DNA from: Halobacillus litoralis
Lineage (GTDB): Bacteria > Bacillota > Bacilli > Bacillales > Halobacillaceae
Assembly: GCF_020524085.2 (NCBI RefSeq)
Contig: NZ_CP129016.1
Location: forward strand, 1,482,001-1,546,000
Reading direction: 5' to 3'
Length of the DNA: 64,000 nucleotides
Shown here: positions 1 to 8,873 of the stretch, one piece after another
How positions within the stretch are numbered: position 1 is the first letter of the stretch
How the letters are laid out: every line of letters starts with the position of its first letter
Notes under the pieces: generated by a model
Told to the model about the DNA's origin: nothing
What the model saw: the letters and a program-made list of their open reading frames with translations, nothing else
Database searches by the model: none
Made by a program: the position numbers and the translations under genes

Positions 1-183
1 GACGGTTGCGAAACCGTATAGAGTCAGTCCACCAATAATAAAAGGTGATAAAAATAATGAAATGATGTCACCGATATTTTGAAAGTTGACTTCTTTCTGC
101 ATGAGTCCATACTTCCATAAAAATTGTCCGGATACTAATACCAGGGTGTTTAAAAAGATTAAACCAAAGTTCACGATTCCCAT
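1..183 (-). CDS. EamA/DMT-type small membrane transporter, 3' end outside window
   Basis: The minus strand encodes an open frame beginning ATG at 183 and running off the left edge; 61 residues are visible. They form two hydrophobic segments separated by a short polar stretch (FLWKYGL ... NIGDII), with the Gly/Phe/Leu-rich pattern of drug/metabolite transporter (EamA/EmrE-like) subunits. It starts about 10 bases after the stop of the DUF2304 gene, so it is the third gene of a GT2-DUF2304-transporter operon. In such operons small DMT proteins often act as flippases for polyprenyl-phosphate sugars; that role is inferred from context. A purely structural membrane protein cannot be excluded because the C-terminal part is missing. 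Confidence 0.6.
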   Translation of the reverse strand, partial: MGIVNFGLIFLNTLVLVSGQFLWKYGLMQKEVNFQNIGDIISLFLSPFIIGGLTLYGFATV

Positions 184-192
184 TTAAAACAT

Positions 193-552
193 CTATCCTT
201 TGAGTTGATTTTTCTTTATTTCTCGTATCTCTTTGTTTAAATAAGCTAATTCTTGAGTTAAATTTTTCACTTTGTTTTGCTGCTTCGTAAGGCTGATGGT
301 ATGAAAGATTAATAGGTTCAGGATGATTAAAAACGCGATGACAAAAATAAGGGATGGCATATAGGCGATCCCAATGGAACTTGCGAGCTGGTTGATTTTA
401 TCTAAGAACAATGCCAGTAAGACACCGATGCTTGCAAACATCAACCATATAAAAGCTTGTTGATCTTGTAATTTATTCTTGGAAGTGAAATACATCACCT
501 GTCCGAAGAAAAATAAAGCTGAGACAATAACGATGATTTGTACGATGCTCAT
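193..552 (-). CDS. DUF2304 family membrane protein
   Basis: This 119-residue protein has three hydrophobic segments (about residues 3-20, 33-50 and 66-86) followed by a charged C-terminal tail of coiled-coil character (KQQNKVKNLTQELAYLNKEI). This is the layout of DUF2304, a family repeatedly found beside family-2 glycosyltransferases. It lies 9 bases downstream of the GT2 gene and directly upstream of a small DMT transporter. The family has no firm biochemical role; a membrane partner of the polyprenyl-phosphate glycosyltransferase is the usual guess and is inference here. Confidence 0.75.
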   Translation of the reverse strand: MSIVQIIVIVSALFFFGQVMYFTSKNKLQDQQAFIWLMFASIGVLLALFLDKINQLASSIGIAYMPSLIFVIAFLIILNLLIFHTISLTKQQNKVKNLTQELAYLNKEIREIKKNQLKG

Positions 553-561
553 AGGTCCTCC

Positions 562-1245
562 TTAAAAAATCGACCTGATTAAAGAGAAGTAGGTGACTTT
601 TGTCATGTAATAAATAGACTTGATGGGAGTGATGGAAGATTGCCCTCCCTGTCGGTTGTTCATTTCGACTTTAATTTCTTTGATTTTAAATTTCTTCTTC
701 GTTAAATGAACCAGGACTTCCACTTCTGGATAATCAATAGGGTAATGGTTGGCAAATTCATGGATGACTCTTCGGTTGGCTACCCGATAACCAGAGGTAG
801 GATCGGTAATCCTGATTCTAGTGAGTAGCTTAAGCATGGCATAAAAGTAGTAGATACCGATTCTTCTCGTGATGCTTCCTCTGTAACCACTTTGTTCCAC
901 AAATCGCGAGCCTATGATCATGTCATATCCGGTACTTTCAATTTCATCAATCAAGTTTCTCAAATCCACTGGATTATGCTGGCCGTCGGCATCCAGTTGA
1001 ATGGCATAATCATAACCGTTCCTTAAGGCATACTTGTACCCGGTTTGCATGGCTCCTCCGATTCCTAAATTATTAGGAAGGGTCAGGTGGTGGATGCCAT
1101 TTTCTTCGAGAATATATGGGGTGCGGTCTCTTGAACCGTCATTAATAACGATATAGTCGTAATCCGTTGATGCTTTTACACTTTGGACAGTATCATAAAT
1201 TGAATCTTCTTCATTATAAGCTGGTATAATGATAAGAACCTTCAT
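562..1245 (-). CDS. Family 2 glycosyltransferase, polyprenyl-phosphate sugar synthase type
   Basis: The 227-residue GT-A fold protein shows the N-terminal IPAYNEE motif, the NDGSRDRT nucleotide-binding loop and the LDADGQH DxD-type metal site, then GSRF and TSGYR, all typical of dolichol-phosphate-mannose-synthase-like GT2 enzymes. It probably loads a sugar from a nucleotide donor onto undecaprenyl phosphate at the inner membrane face. There are no long C-terminal membrane helices, so the membrane functions would come from the adjacent DUF2304 and DMT proteins. The ATG start at 1245 is preceded by GGAAGGGAG. The acceptor and sugar cannot be read from sequence. Confidence 0.85.
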   Translation of the reverse strand: MKVLIIIPAYNEEDSIYDTVQSVKASTDYDYIVINDGSRDRTPYILEENGIHHLTLPNNLGIGGAMQTGYKYALRNGYDYAIQLDADGQHNPVDLRNLIDEIESTGYDMIIGSRFVEQSGYRGSITRRIGIYYFYAMLKLLTRIRITDPTSGYRVANRRVIHEFANHYPIDYPEVEVLVHLTKKKFKIKEIKVEMNNRQGGQSSITPIKSIYYMTKVTYFSLIRSIF

Positions 1246-1307
1246 ACGTTCTTTTTTCTCCCTTCCATAATGGAAAATAATGTTTCAAATATTTCTGCAC
1301 AAAGAAT

Positions 1308-1313
1308 ATTGTA
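1308..1313 (-). promoter_or_regulatory. Extended -10 promoter element for the GT2 operon
   Basis: On the minus strand the sequence reads TGTTACAAT, an extended -10 (TGnTACAAT), about 65 bases upstream of the GT2 ATG. No good -35 is visible, as is common for extended -10 promoters. Confidence 0.35.
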
Positions 1314-1410
1314 ACATAGAGTAGGAAGAGGTACATGCTCAAATTCTACTGTGAAATTGGAAATAAGATGTTCTTTTACAATTAACGACATCATGGTTGC
1401 ATCCGTATGA

Positions 1411-1416
1411 TATAAT
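1411..1416 (+). promoter_or_regulatory. Extended -10 promoter element for tagO
   Basis: TATAAT preceded by TGA forms an extended -10 (TGATATAAT), 47 bases before the chosen tagO start. No convincing -35 hexamer is present at the normal distance. Confidence 0.45.
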
Positions 1417-1463
1417 GTAACCGCCAAAATCACGTAAATATCAAAAAATAAGTGAGGATTTTT

Positions 1464-2546
1464 ATGAACATATATGTAGAAATGACAATAGCGATATTAC
1501 TCTCGATGACCGTCAGTTATGTGCTCGTCTTCCCGGTTATGAAGTTAGCGGTGAAATGGAAGATGATGGACTATCCTGAACTACGGAAAATACATAAAGA
1601 AGTGACTCCCCGGATGGGAGGACTTGCTATATTTGGAGGGGCTGCAGCTGGGATTCTCTTCATACGTCCTGAGTTGCCTTATATCATCCCCATCTGTATC
1701 GGAGCCATCATTATTGTGTTAACGGGACTTTTTGATGATCGTTTTCAAATACGTCCGATCATGAAACTGGGGGGACAGGTATTAGCAGCAGCTATTCTCA
1801 TCTTCTCCGGTTTGAAAATTGATGTTTTGAGCATACCTTTTATCGGAATGGTGACATTAAACGAGCCGATCAGTATCCTGTTCACATTCTTCTGGATCAT
1901 TGGAATTACAAATGCCATCAACTTAATTGACGGACTCGATGGATTGGCAGCCGGAGTATCGACCATCTCGTTAATCAGCATTGCGGTCATGGCACTGGCC
2001 ATTGAACCTCAAGTGGCCATCGTTTACCTTTGTGTCGTATTAATAGGAAGTAATATCGGCTTCCTTTTCCATAACTTTTATCCAGCACGCATCTATATGG
2101 GGGATACCGGATCCCTTTTCTTAGGGTACTCGATGTCTGTCATCTCAATGGTTGGCTTATTTAAGAATGTGACCCTTTTCAGTTTTGTAATTCCGATTAT
2201 CGTCCTGGCCATCCCGGTCTTTGATACACTCTTTTCCATATTGAGAAGGCTTATTAACAAGCAGAAGATCATGATGCCGGATAATAAACACATTCATTAT
2301 CAAATCTTAGCCGCGGGCTTTAGTCATCGAGCGACGGTTCTCATTATTTACGCCTTCAGTGCATTATTCGGATTTTTAGCATTATTGTTCTCTTTAACGT
2401 CATTTGGAATCTCACTGATTATCACTTTCGTTTTGCTCTTATTGCTCCACTTGTTTGCGGAAATGACTGGAGTCGTTTATCGAGGGAAACGACCGATCAT
2501 TGACCTCTTTACAAAAAGCGAAAAAAAGAAAGAGAAAGATCATTAA
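1464..2546 (+). CDS. tagO: Undecaprenyl-phosphate GlcNAc-1-phosphate transferase (TagO/WecA family)
   Basis: The 360-residue polytopic protein belongs to the MraY/WecA family. It shows the aspartate-rich loops FDDR and NLIDGLDGLAAG, the YMGDTGSLFLG motif and the histidine loop DNKHIHYQ that precedes the C-terminal helices. It transfers GlcNAc-1-P to undecaprenyl phosphate, the first committed step for secondary cell wall polymer or teichoic acid linkage units. A GTG at 1452 is in frame, but GTGAGG there is better read as the ribosome binding site of the ATG at 1464. The neighbouring tagA-like and csaB genes suggest that it primes the SLH-binding polymer. A strong terminator follows the stop. 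Confidence 0.9.
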   Translation: MNIYVEMTIAILLSMTVSYVLVFPVMKLAVKWKMMDYPELRKIHKEVTPRMGGLAIFGGAAAGILFIRPELPYIIPICIGAIIIVLTGLFDDRFQIRPIMKLGGQVLAAAILIFSGLKIDVLSIPFIGMVTLNEPISILFTFFWIIGITNAINLIDGLDGLAAGVSTISLISIAVMALAIEPQVAIVYLCVVLIGSNIGFLFHNFYPARIYMGDTGSLFLGYSMSVISMVGLFKNVTLFSFVIPIIVLAIPVFDTLFSILRRLINKQKIMMPDNKHIHYQILAAGFSHRATVLIIYAFSALFGFLALLFSLTSFGISLIITFVLLLLLHLFAEMTGVVYRGKRPIIDLFTKSEKKKEKDH

Positions 2547-2583
2547 AAAAGTCTTGCTGGCTTCTGTCCAGCAAGACTTTTTT
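2545..2583. terminator. Bidirectional terminator between tagO and the GNAT gene
   Basis: A 16-bp stem (AAAAAAGTCTTGCTGG and its complement) with a 7-base loop is flanked by A and T runs, so it can terminate both convergent transcripts. Confidence 0.9.
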
Positions 2584-2595
2584 AGGTTTCATTGA

Positions 2596-3612
2596 TTAAA
2601 AGGAGTCCACATCTCCAGGTGTAATAAACCACTTCTCTGGATTTCCCAATCCGAGGGTATGGGCTGAAATTTCTTTACCAACAAGAGGCATAGGGCTGTC
2701 TTTATGGATAAACCCCTGCTTCTTCAAGCTCTTAACCGGCGGGGAGTGTTCTAAACACCAGGTCTGGATGATGTCGGCATCGTGAAGATTGAGAAAAGCC
2801 TGTTGCAACAGCAATGGCCAGACATCGTCAGAAAGGGCAAGCCAGTCCACGATGAATCCGTTGGTGAACTTCCCTTTCTCTTTCGACGTTACCATGTACC
2901 CTTTTAACTCGTCCCCTTCATATAGACCGTGCATCTCGTAGGTGTTTTCCGGGTGGTCATGATACCTCCAGTTCAAGTAGGCTGAATCTCTTACCACCAT
3001 AACGTGTGATTGGTTACTAACTTGATCAGCAAGGCGGTCAAAGGAGTGGTCGCACTTGGTGATTTTCTTGATGCTGTAATCACTGTCTGTTCTTTTAGGC
3101 ACTCTGAATTTCTTATAGATCTTATCTAAAGGTTTGAAAATCCCTATAGGACTTATTTTTGTTGATAAAAGCGAAAAAGGCTGCTGGATAAACATCCAGC
3201 GAGGCATGTCAGTCATATGATGGGCTCCTGTGTAGCGGAGGAACAACTCTTTCGCTTTTGGGGCAGGGAACCCATAGAGATAATCAATGCCTGCCTGTTC
3301 AGCTTCGTCGAGCAGAGAATCATTCAATTTCTTATAAATGCCTTTTCCCCTGGCATCAGGGTCGACCATCGTATCTGCCCGCAGCCCAATCTTTGATTTC
3401 TTTCCATCGATATAAGCTTCGGTCATCCATAAACTAATATGGCCTAGAATTTTGCCATCTTCATCGTACAAGAGAATGAACGGCTCTGTTTGTTTCGGGT
3501 TATCTATAAACTTCCAACTCCAAGATTGTAGGGAGCGATCTTGGTCGAATGTTTTCTTGAAAAGTTCCTGAATTTGATGCTCATCTCCAGGCTGATAATG
3601 TCTGACAGTCAT
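2596..3612 (-). CDS. GNAT family N-acetyltransferase
   Basis: This 338-residue protein has an N-terminal GNAT domain (about residues 3-150) with the acetyl-CoA pyrophosphate loop VDPDARGKGIYKKL, followed by a second region of similar length that may be a degenerate GNAT fold (LNWRYHDHP, VDWLAL). Such long GNAT proteins are common in polysaccharide loci of Firmicutes, where they may acetylate sugar amino groups or lipid carriers; the substrate is unknown. The in-frame TTG at 3630 overlaps the AAAGGAACG ribosome binding site, so the ATG at 3612 (TVRHYQPGD) is preferred. A TATAAT box lies about 35 bases upstream. The gene is transcribed alone, convergent to tagO. Confidence 0.75.
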   Translation of the reverse strand: MTVRHYQPGDEHQIQELFKKTFDQDRSLQSWSWKFIDNPKQTEPFILLYDEDGKILGHISLWMTEAYIDGKKSKIGLRADTMVDPDARGKGIYKKLNDSLLDEAEQAGIDYLYGFPAPKAKELFLRYTGAHHMTDMPRWMFIQQPFSLLSTKISPIGIFKPLDKIYKKFRVPKRTDSDYSIKKITKCDHSFDRLADQVSNQSHVMVVRDSAYLNWRYHDHPENTYEMHGLYEGDELKGYMVTSKEKGKFTNGFIVDWLALSDDVWPLLLQQAFLNLHDADIIQTWCLEHSPPVKSLKKQGFIHKDSPMPLVGKEISAHTLGLGNPEKWFITPGDVDSF

Positions 3613-3646
3613 AGTTTTCGTTCCTTTCAAGGTGTATTGCTTTCAC

Positions 3647-3652
3647 ATTATA
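3647..3652 (-). promoter_or_regulatory. -10 box of the GNAT gene
   Basis: The minus strand reads TATAAT 35 bases upstream of the ATG. A clear -35 was not found. Confidence 0.4.
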
Positions 3653-3667
3653 ACAGATGAAAGAAAG

Positions 3668-3696
3668 TGAGGACTCCTGAAATAGGAGTCCTCACC
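3668..3696 (-). terminator. Terminator of the O-antigen-ligase-like gene
   Basis: A perfect 12-bp stem (GTGAGGACTCCT / AGGAGTCCTCAC) with a 5-base loop lies just after the stop codon on the minus strand and is followed there by a T-rich stretch (TTTCTTTC). Confidence 0.8.
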
Positions 3697-3700
3697 GTCG

Positions 3701-5137
3701 TTAAGCTTTGCGCAAGCGATTATTAAGGTCAAGCATATTCGTCAATAACAATACGATACTGATGGCAAGATAGATACTTACCGCGGGGGCGTAAAGCACA
3801 TGCCCTGCTAAAAACGCAATTCCTGTACCAAAACCGATCGACAATAAGATCAGAATGTTTTGTGGATGTAACATTTCTCCCGGTGCTTTAAAGAGCAGTT
3901 TCAAGAAAAGTCCTGCAATAATTAAGAAAGGTGTAAGGATTAAAAGAATTCCCAGAATACCGAAAGAGAAGAATAGGTCAAAGAAGTCCATCTCGATCAA
4001 CTTCCGAATGTCCTCATAATTTCCTGCATATCCCATTCCGAAGGATTTCTGTACGATATCTGCTTCTTCATACATTCCATAGATATGAGCGAAATAAATG
4101 TTACGTGAGCTCAGGATGATTTTCAGGATAGGAGATTCAATCAGTGCCTGCTCACCAAGGGCGGCAGCAGCATCATCTCCTCCTTTTGTTCCTTCATCAC
4201 CTTCACCTGCTTCTTCTTCGGTCCCATCCCCATCAGGAGCTTCAGTAGCTTCTCTTTGTTCATTAATTTGACCGACATCCCCCGAAACGTTCGAGAAAGT
4301 CGGAGAGAATGGTGTAGCAATCAAGAATAAAATCAAAAAGATCAGCGAGCTTATTAGTCTTAAAGGCAGGTGGGATTCTTTACTTACTCCCTTTACCTTT
4401 GAAATCAACCAATAAATCAGGTAGCTGACAAATACAATGAGTGAAGCTCCTAAGACAGCGAAGAAACCAACTTTCGTACCAAGAAGGATGGAAACAAGGG
4501 CGATGAAGATCATTGGGATAAAGTAATACAGCTTTTTAAGGCTGTCTACTTTGTTCAATGTATAGATATAGACGAGCGGAAACGAGATGGCAATAATAGA
4601 GCCGATTTCATTTCCTGAGTTGAACCAGCCTTTAAAGCCGAATTTGTTCCATTCATACGTTGCTGAAGACGTTCCAGTAAGGATGGCAAGGAACATAGTG
4701 ACAGCAATGATGACCATGGCAATTGTGATGGCTTTCATAATCCGCATACGTACGATTAACGTTTTATCAAATGTGGTAAACAATAACAGATAAGCCCCAA
4801 GCATGATCGGGAAATATACGGTTTTCGCCAGGAACTGTAGTTCAAGGAACGGGTTAAAGATTGGTTTTGCAAAAAAGTTATAGGTCAATCCGATCGTAAG
4901 CACTGCGGCTAAGGCTATTAAATAAGTAATGACGTATTTCTTCAAGCGGCTGGAATTACCAAAGAAGATAAACCAGAGGGAAGCGGCCATGAAGAGGACA
5001 CGGACGATTATGCCGATGGTCAGGCTTGCATTCAACGCTTGCATTGAAAAGTATGTTAAGATATCTAGTATTGGCTGTATGATGATAAAGATTAATAAGA
5101 GCTTTTCGAACAGTTCTCTGTTAACTAATTTCGACAT
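3701..5137 (-). CDS. O-antigen ligase/polymerase-like (Wzy_C) membrane protein
   Basis: The 478-residue protein has about ten to twelve hydrophobic helices and the O-antigen ligase layout, with a large hydrophilic loop in the second half. That loop carries an unusual Glu/Asp/Gly-rich insertion (around residues 305-345) before the sequence SPILKIILSSRNIYF. Family members ligate or polymerise lipid-linked glycans on the outer membrane face. Here it may polymerise or attach the cell wall polymer made by the tagO, wecC/wecG and csaB genes; this is inference. The frame extends upstream to 5314, but the ATG at 5137 follows TGAGGTG at good spacing and begins SKLVNRELFEK before the first helix. Confidence 0.75.
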   Translation of the reverse strand: MSKLVNRELFEKLLLIFIIIQPILDILTYFSMQALNASLTIGIIVRVLFMAASLWFIFFGNSSRLKKYVITYLIALAAVLTIGLTYNFFAKPIFNPFLELQFLAKTVYFPIMLGAYLLLFTTFDKTLIVRMRIMKAITIAMVIIAVTMFLAILTGTSSATYEWNKFGFKGWFNSGNEIGSIIAISFPLVYIYTLNKVDSLKKLYYFIPMIFIALVSILLGTKVGFFAVLGASLIVFVSYLIYWLISKVKGVSKESHLPLRLISSLIFLILFLIATPFSPTFSNVSGDVGQINEQREATEAPDGDGTEEEAGEGDEGTKGGDDAAAALGEQALIESPILKIILSSRNIYFAHIYGMYEEADIVQKSFGMGYAGNYEDIRKLIEMDFFDLFFSFGILGILLILTPFLIIAGLFLKLLFKAPGEMLHPQNILILLSIGFGTGIAFLAGHVLYAPAVSIYLAISIVLLLTNMLDLNNRLRKA

Positions 5138-5671
5138 GATTAACACCTCAGTAAGTTTCCTTGAATATGGATTTATCCACATTGAAGTATAAACCATTAC
5201 ATGAGAGCTGTCTATAAATGAGCGAACTTGTCTAATGGCGTTGAGAAGTCGAAATTTTTGTTGATGCTCCAAGGGAAAAGCAAGTATAATGAATAGTTGT
5301 GAATACATGATCATAATTAAAAATTCCCACTGGATTTACAGGATAGAATACATCGTGGGAACAGATAATACGGGTAAAGGACATCAGGGATTATTCGCAA
5401 TAAACAGAATAGTATGAATGTCTGAATGGAACGTCATAAACCGGTTGAAGAAACGAATAATATAAACAAAGCGCTTTTAAACGTGATCGACACAAATATA
5501 TTCAAAGAATAAACTAATTTCTACATAGGAAATTATGTTTTTATATTATCATGGAACAAATCATTACAATTCATCCACATCAGGTCGCCTTTTTAGGATT
5601 ACCGGCCAATCGTGAGTGCATCTGATTAAGATGATCAGCAGGAATGTTTGGAAGAGAAAGGGAGTATTGGA
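5138..5671. other. 534-bp divergent intergenic region
   Basis: No gene is supported here. The region separates the minus-strand ligase gene from the plus-strand dehydrogenase gene and must contain both promoters. AT-rich stretches with weak -10 candidates occur near 5551 (TTTATATTAT), but no -35/-10 pair is convincing. Confidence 0.5.
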
Positions 5672-6949
5672 ATGAAGAAGTCATTATGTGTTGTCGGGTT
5701 AGGTTATATCGGGCTGCCCACATCAGTAATGTTTGCTATCCACGGTCATAAAGTTCATGGGGTGGATATCAACCATAAAGCAGTAGAAATGATCAACAAT
5801 AAACAACTTCATATAGAAGAGAATGGATTGCAGGAGCGGTTGGAAGAAGCCGTTGATGCTGGATTGTTCAAAGCTTCGGTAGAACCTACGGAAGCAGATG
5901 TCTTCGTCATTGCCGTACCATCTCCAATCCGTGAAGATAAGACAGCGAACCTTGATTACGTAAGGAAAGCGACAGAAGCGATTGTACCTTTTGTCAAAGA
6001 AGGGAACTTAGTGATCCTGGAATCGACCGTCCCACCGAGAACGGTTGAAGATGTCATGATCCCAGTCTTAGAACAAACAAGACTAACTATCGGCGAAGAG
6101 CTTTTCGTTTCTCATTCACCAGAGAGAGTCATTCCAGGAAAAGTCTTCCAGTAATTGGTGGATAATGATCGGATCGTTGGAGGAATCAACGAGAAGTCTT
6201 CTACAATGACAAAGGAGCTTTATGAGTCTTTTGTTAAAGGAAACATCCATTTAACGGATGCTACAACAGCAGAAATGGCTAAGGTCATTGAAAATACTTA
6301 CAGAGATGTAAATATAGCTTTTGCCAATGAATTGGCTCTGATCAGTGATAAGATCGGTGTGAATTCGTGGGAAGCGATCAAGCTTGCCAATTACCACCCA
6401 CGTGTGAACATTCATACTCCAGGGCCTGGTGTCGGAGGACACTGTATAGCGGTTGATCCATGGTTCATGGCAGAAATAGAGCCGGAACTTTCTAAAATCA
6501 TCCAGTTGTCCCGGAATACGAATGATCACATGCCGACGTACACCGCTGAGCAAATTCAGGAAATATCGAAAGAACAATTCATCAACGATCCGAAAGTGGC
6601 TTTGTTTGGTCTCTCATTTAAAGCAAACATTGATGATCAAAGGGAAAGCCCATCTCTTAAAGTCATCATGGAACTAGTTGAAAAAGGGATCAGTTTCACG
6701 ACGTTTGACCCTCATATTAAAGAAAATGTGGCTTCCAACCAAACGCAGGATATGGAAGAAGCACTCAAGGATGCTGACATTCTTGTTATCCTTACAGATC
6801 ATGATGAGTTTAAACAACTTGACCCTGAGTATATAAAAGGTAAAATGAGAAATAGGCTTGTCTTTGATACGAAAAATGCGTTATCGTTAGATGAATGGAA
6901 AAACGCAGGATTTGTAACGAAGCGATTAGGAGATTCAAAAAACGGATAA
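5672..6949 (+). pseudogene. wecC: UDP-N-acetyl-D-mannosamine dehydrogenase, interrupted by an in-frame TAA
   Basis: The 425-codon frame encodes a full UDP-ManNAc dehydrogenase: the N-terminal Rossmann motif GLGYIGLPTS, AVPSPI, ESTVPPRT and SPERVIPGK, then a TAA at 6152-6154. The same frame resumes at once with LVDNDRIVGG and continues through EMAKVIENTYRD, the active-site region GVGGHCIAVDP (catalytic Cys) and the C-terminal UDP-binding domain. Relatives have a residue such as Glu or Gln where the stop sits, so one base change (GAA or CAA to TAA) explains it. The family makes UDP-ManNAcA for cell wall polymers. The ATG follows AAGGGAG, and wecG starts 16 bases after the end. Either a recent nonsense mutation or a sequencing error; without repair the product lacks the catalytic half. 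Confidence 0.85.
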
Positions 6950-6965
6950 GGGTCTAGGTGAAAAC

Positions 6966-7680
6966 ATGAAGGAAAAGTTTTTAGGGGTTGACGTTAGTAA
7001 TTACACATACGATCAGCTCAAGAAAAATATAATGACGGATATTAATGAGCACCGCAAGTCCTTTATTGTGGCCATCAACCCTGAAAAAATATTGCAGGCG
7101 CAAAAGGATGCAGACTTGTTAAACTTATTGAATACTGCAACCTATCAGATCCCTGATGGTGTAGGAATCCTGATAGCGTCTAAAATGACCGGCGGGACGA
7201 TACGTGAACGGGTCACCGGTATTGATATGCTGCTCGCTGCGTGCGAACAAGCTTCCCTTCATGGAAAATCCGTATTTCTCTATGGAGCAAAGCCTGGGGT
7301 AGCAGAACAGGCTAGTGATCGTTTAATTGAAATGTATCCTGACTTGAAAATAGCCGGTATTATTGATGGTTATGAAAAAGAACCAGGATCTTATAAAAGA
7401 AACCATAAATCAGGCAAAACCTGATATTGTCTTTGTGGCCTTAGGCAGTCCTAGGCAGGAACATTGGATTGTCGACCACATGGAAGAAATGGACGCGAAA
7501 ATCTTCCAGGGAGTAGGAGGTTCTTTTGACGTCTTGTCCGGACGTGTGAAAAGGGCACCAGATGCCTTCCAAAAAGTCGGTCTTGAATGGTTGTACAGAC
7601 TCATTAAAGAACCGTGGAGAATCAAACGTCAAATCAAGTTGCCTACATTCTTGTTAAAGGTTTGGAAAACGAAAAAATAG
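6966..7680 (+). pseudogene. wecG: WecG/TagA/CpsF glycosyltransferase, frameshifted
   Basis: The N-terminal part (GVDVSNYTYDQL, AINPEKIL, IPDGVGI, RVTGIDML, LYGAKPG) and the C-terminal part (KPDIVFVALGSPRQEHW, GVGGSFDVLSG, RAPDAFQ, LEWLYRL) are both intact but lie in different frames. Removing one A from the AAAAA run at 7375-7379 gives one continuous 237-residue protein of normal family length. The family transfers ManNAc or ManNAcA onto GlcNAc-PP-undecaprenyl; being paired with wecC suggests ManNAcA. The ATG follows AGGTGA. The insertion is either real or a homopolymer sequencing error. A second, intact family member lies at 10421-11152. Confidence 0.85.
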
Positions 7681-7711
7681 AGAGCATCCGCTTCAGGATG
7701 CTCTCTATTTT
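7674..7711. terminator. Bidirectional terminator between wecG and csaB
   Basis: A perfect 16-bp stem with a 6-base loop, ending in T runs on both strands, overlaps the stop codons of both convergent genes. Confidence 0.9.
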
Positions 7712-8775
7712 TTATGTTGTAGGTTTTGTAAAGCCACTTGGGCTGTTTCTTTCGCTCTCGTGGATAGGGTAGCAGCTCTCTCTTGCAGTTTTTCTGTTTG
7801 TGACAGCCGATCTTCATAAAGACGTTCGACTTCTTGCGTAATGGCCGAAGCTTCCCAAGTAGGGTCATTGATATCGACGGTGACAGGGAAATCGAGTTGG
7901 TCTGCTAAGGCATCAATCTTAGGATCGTAGGAAAGGGCAACGAATGGCACAGAGCAAACCCCTGCAAAAATAAGGGAATGAAGGCGCATGCCGATCAATA
8001 GGTCTGCCTCTGATAACAAGTGCAGTTTTTCGTCGATCGACATGTGGCCGGGGTGAACCTCCACTTCCTGGTCTAATCGTTGAGCTACCTTATTAGAAAA
8101 AGCTTCATCAGATTCCCCGTGCATAGGAATAAAGCGTAGGCGGTACCCTTTTGCCAAACAGGTGTTGAATGCTTCCGTCAATTTCTCTACAAGTTTTTCT
8201 GAGTCTCCCCATTCACGGATACTCACTGCAATCAAAGGTTTCTGTGAATGACGGTCTGTTTCCACATTCTTGTAGTCATAACCGAAAACAGGATCAGGGA
8301 AGAGATCTATGCTTTTCCTTATCCCGATTCTTTCAAGGAGTTCCTTTGATTTCTTATCACGAACAGAAATTCCAGTAACTCTATCTAAAGCGATGCGAAC
8401 CAACAGCTGGTGGATAGGTTTCCGTATGGGTCCCATTCCTTGGGCGTATATGAAAACAGGCTTCCTCAGCCATTTGGCCATATGCATGATGCCTGTATAG
8501 TACAACACGGATCTCGGCCCAGTGGCATCTTGTAATAAACTGCCTCCACCACTAATCAAGCCATCCGATTCCTTTAATGCTCGAATGATCTCTTTATAAT
8601 TCCATCGATCCACGGCGGATACCCCATAGTCGGTTTCCGTCTTGGAGGGGTTCTGAGATAGAACAATGATTTGGATGTCAGGGTCGAAGGTTCTCAGATG
8701 TTGAATCATCGATTTTACGATCGCTTCATCGCCTGTATTATCAAAACCGTAATAACCGGAAAGTACGACTTTCAT
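7705..8775 (-). CDS. csaB: Polysaccharide pyruvyl transferase CsaB
   Basis: The 356-residue protein begins MKVVLSGYYGFDNTGDEA, the hallmark of CsaB, and continues with SGGGSLLQD, YAQGMGPI, GMRLHSLIFAG and VALSYDPK. CsaB transfers pyruvate from phosphoenolpyruvate to ManNAc of the secondary cell wall polymer, making the ketal that SLH domains recognise (established in Bacillus anthracis and Paenibacillus alvei). This matches the many SLH genes around it. An upstream GTG is in frame, but the ATG at 8775 has AGAGGTGGG at proper spacing. It is the last gene of the tagA-flippase-csaB run, about 98 bases after the flippase gene. Confidence 0.95.
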   Translation of the reverse strand: MKVVLSGYYGFDNTGDEAIVKSMIQHLRTFDPDIQIIVLSQNPSKTETDYGVSAVDRWNYKEIIRALKESDGLISGGGSLLQDATGPRSVLYYTGIMHMAKWLRKPVFIYAQGMGPIRKPIHQLLVRIALDRVTGISVRDKKSKELLERIGIRKSIDLFPDPVFGYDYKNVETDRHSQKPLIAVSIREWGDSEKLVEKLTEAFNTCLAKGYRLRFIPMHGESDEAFSNKVAQRLDQEVEVHPGHMSIDEKLHLLSEADLLIGMRLHSLIFAGVCSVPFVALSYDPKIDALADQLDFPVTVDINDPTWEASAITQEVERLYEDRLSQTEKLQERAATLSTRAKETAQVALQNLQHKK

Positions 8776-8873
8776 TGTTCCCACCTCTTCCACTTACAAA
8801 AAAATTTAATAACCTACACATCATTACACCTAAAGGGACAATCTTGCTGTTTATTTTACCTGAACTAGAACGA

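Noticed and set aside
1242..1433. A 63-residue open frame on the minus strand upstream of the GT2 gene
   Set aside because: It overlaps the divergent promoter region and the GT2 ribosome binding site, has no ribosome binding site of its own and no recognisable composition.
7375..7379. Programmed frameshifting in wecG
   Set aside because: The A5 run is short, there is no downstream structure or internal ribosome binding site, and the family does not use frameshifting. The same pattern in three unrelated genes points to homopolymer error.
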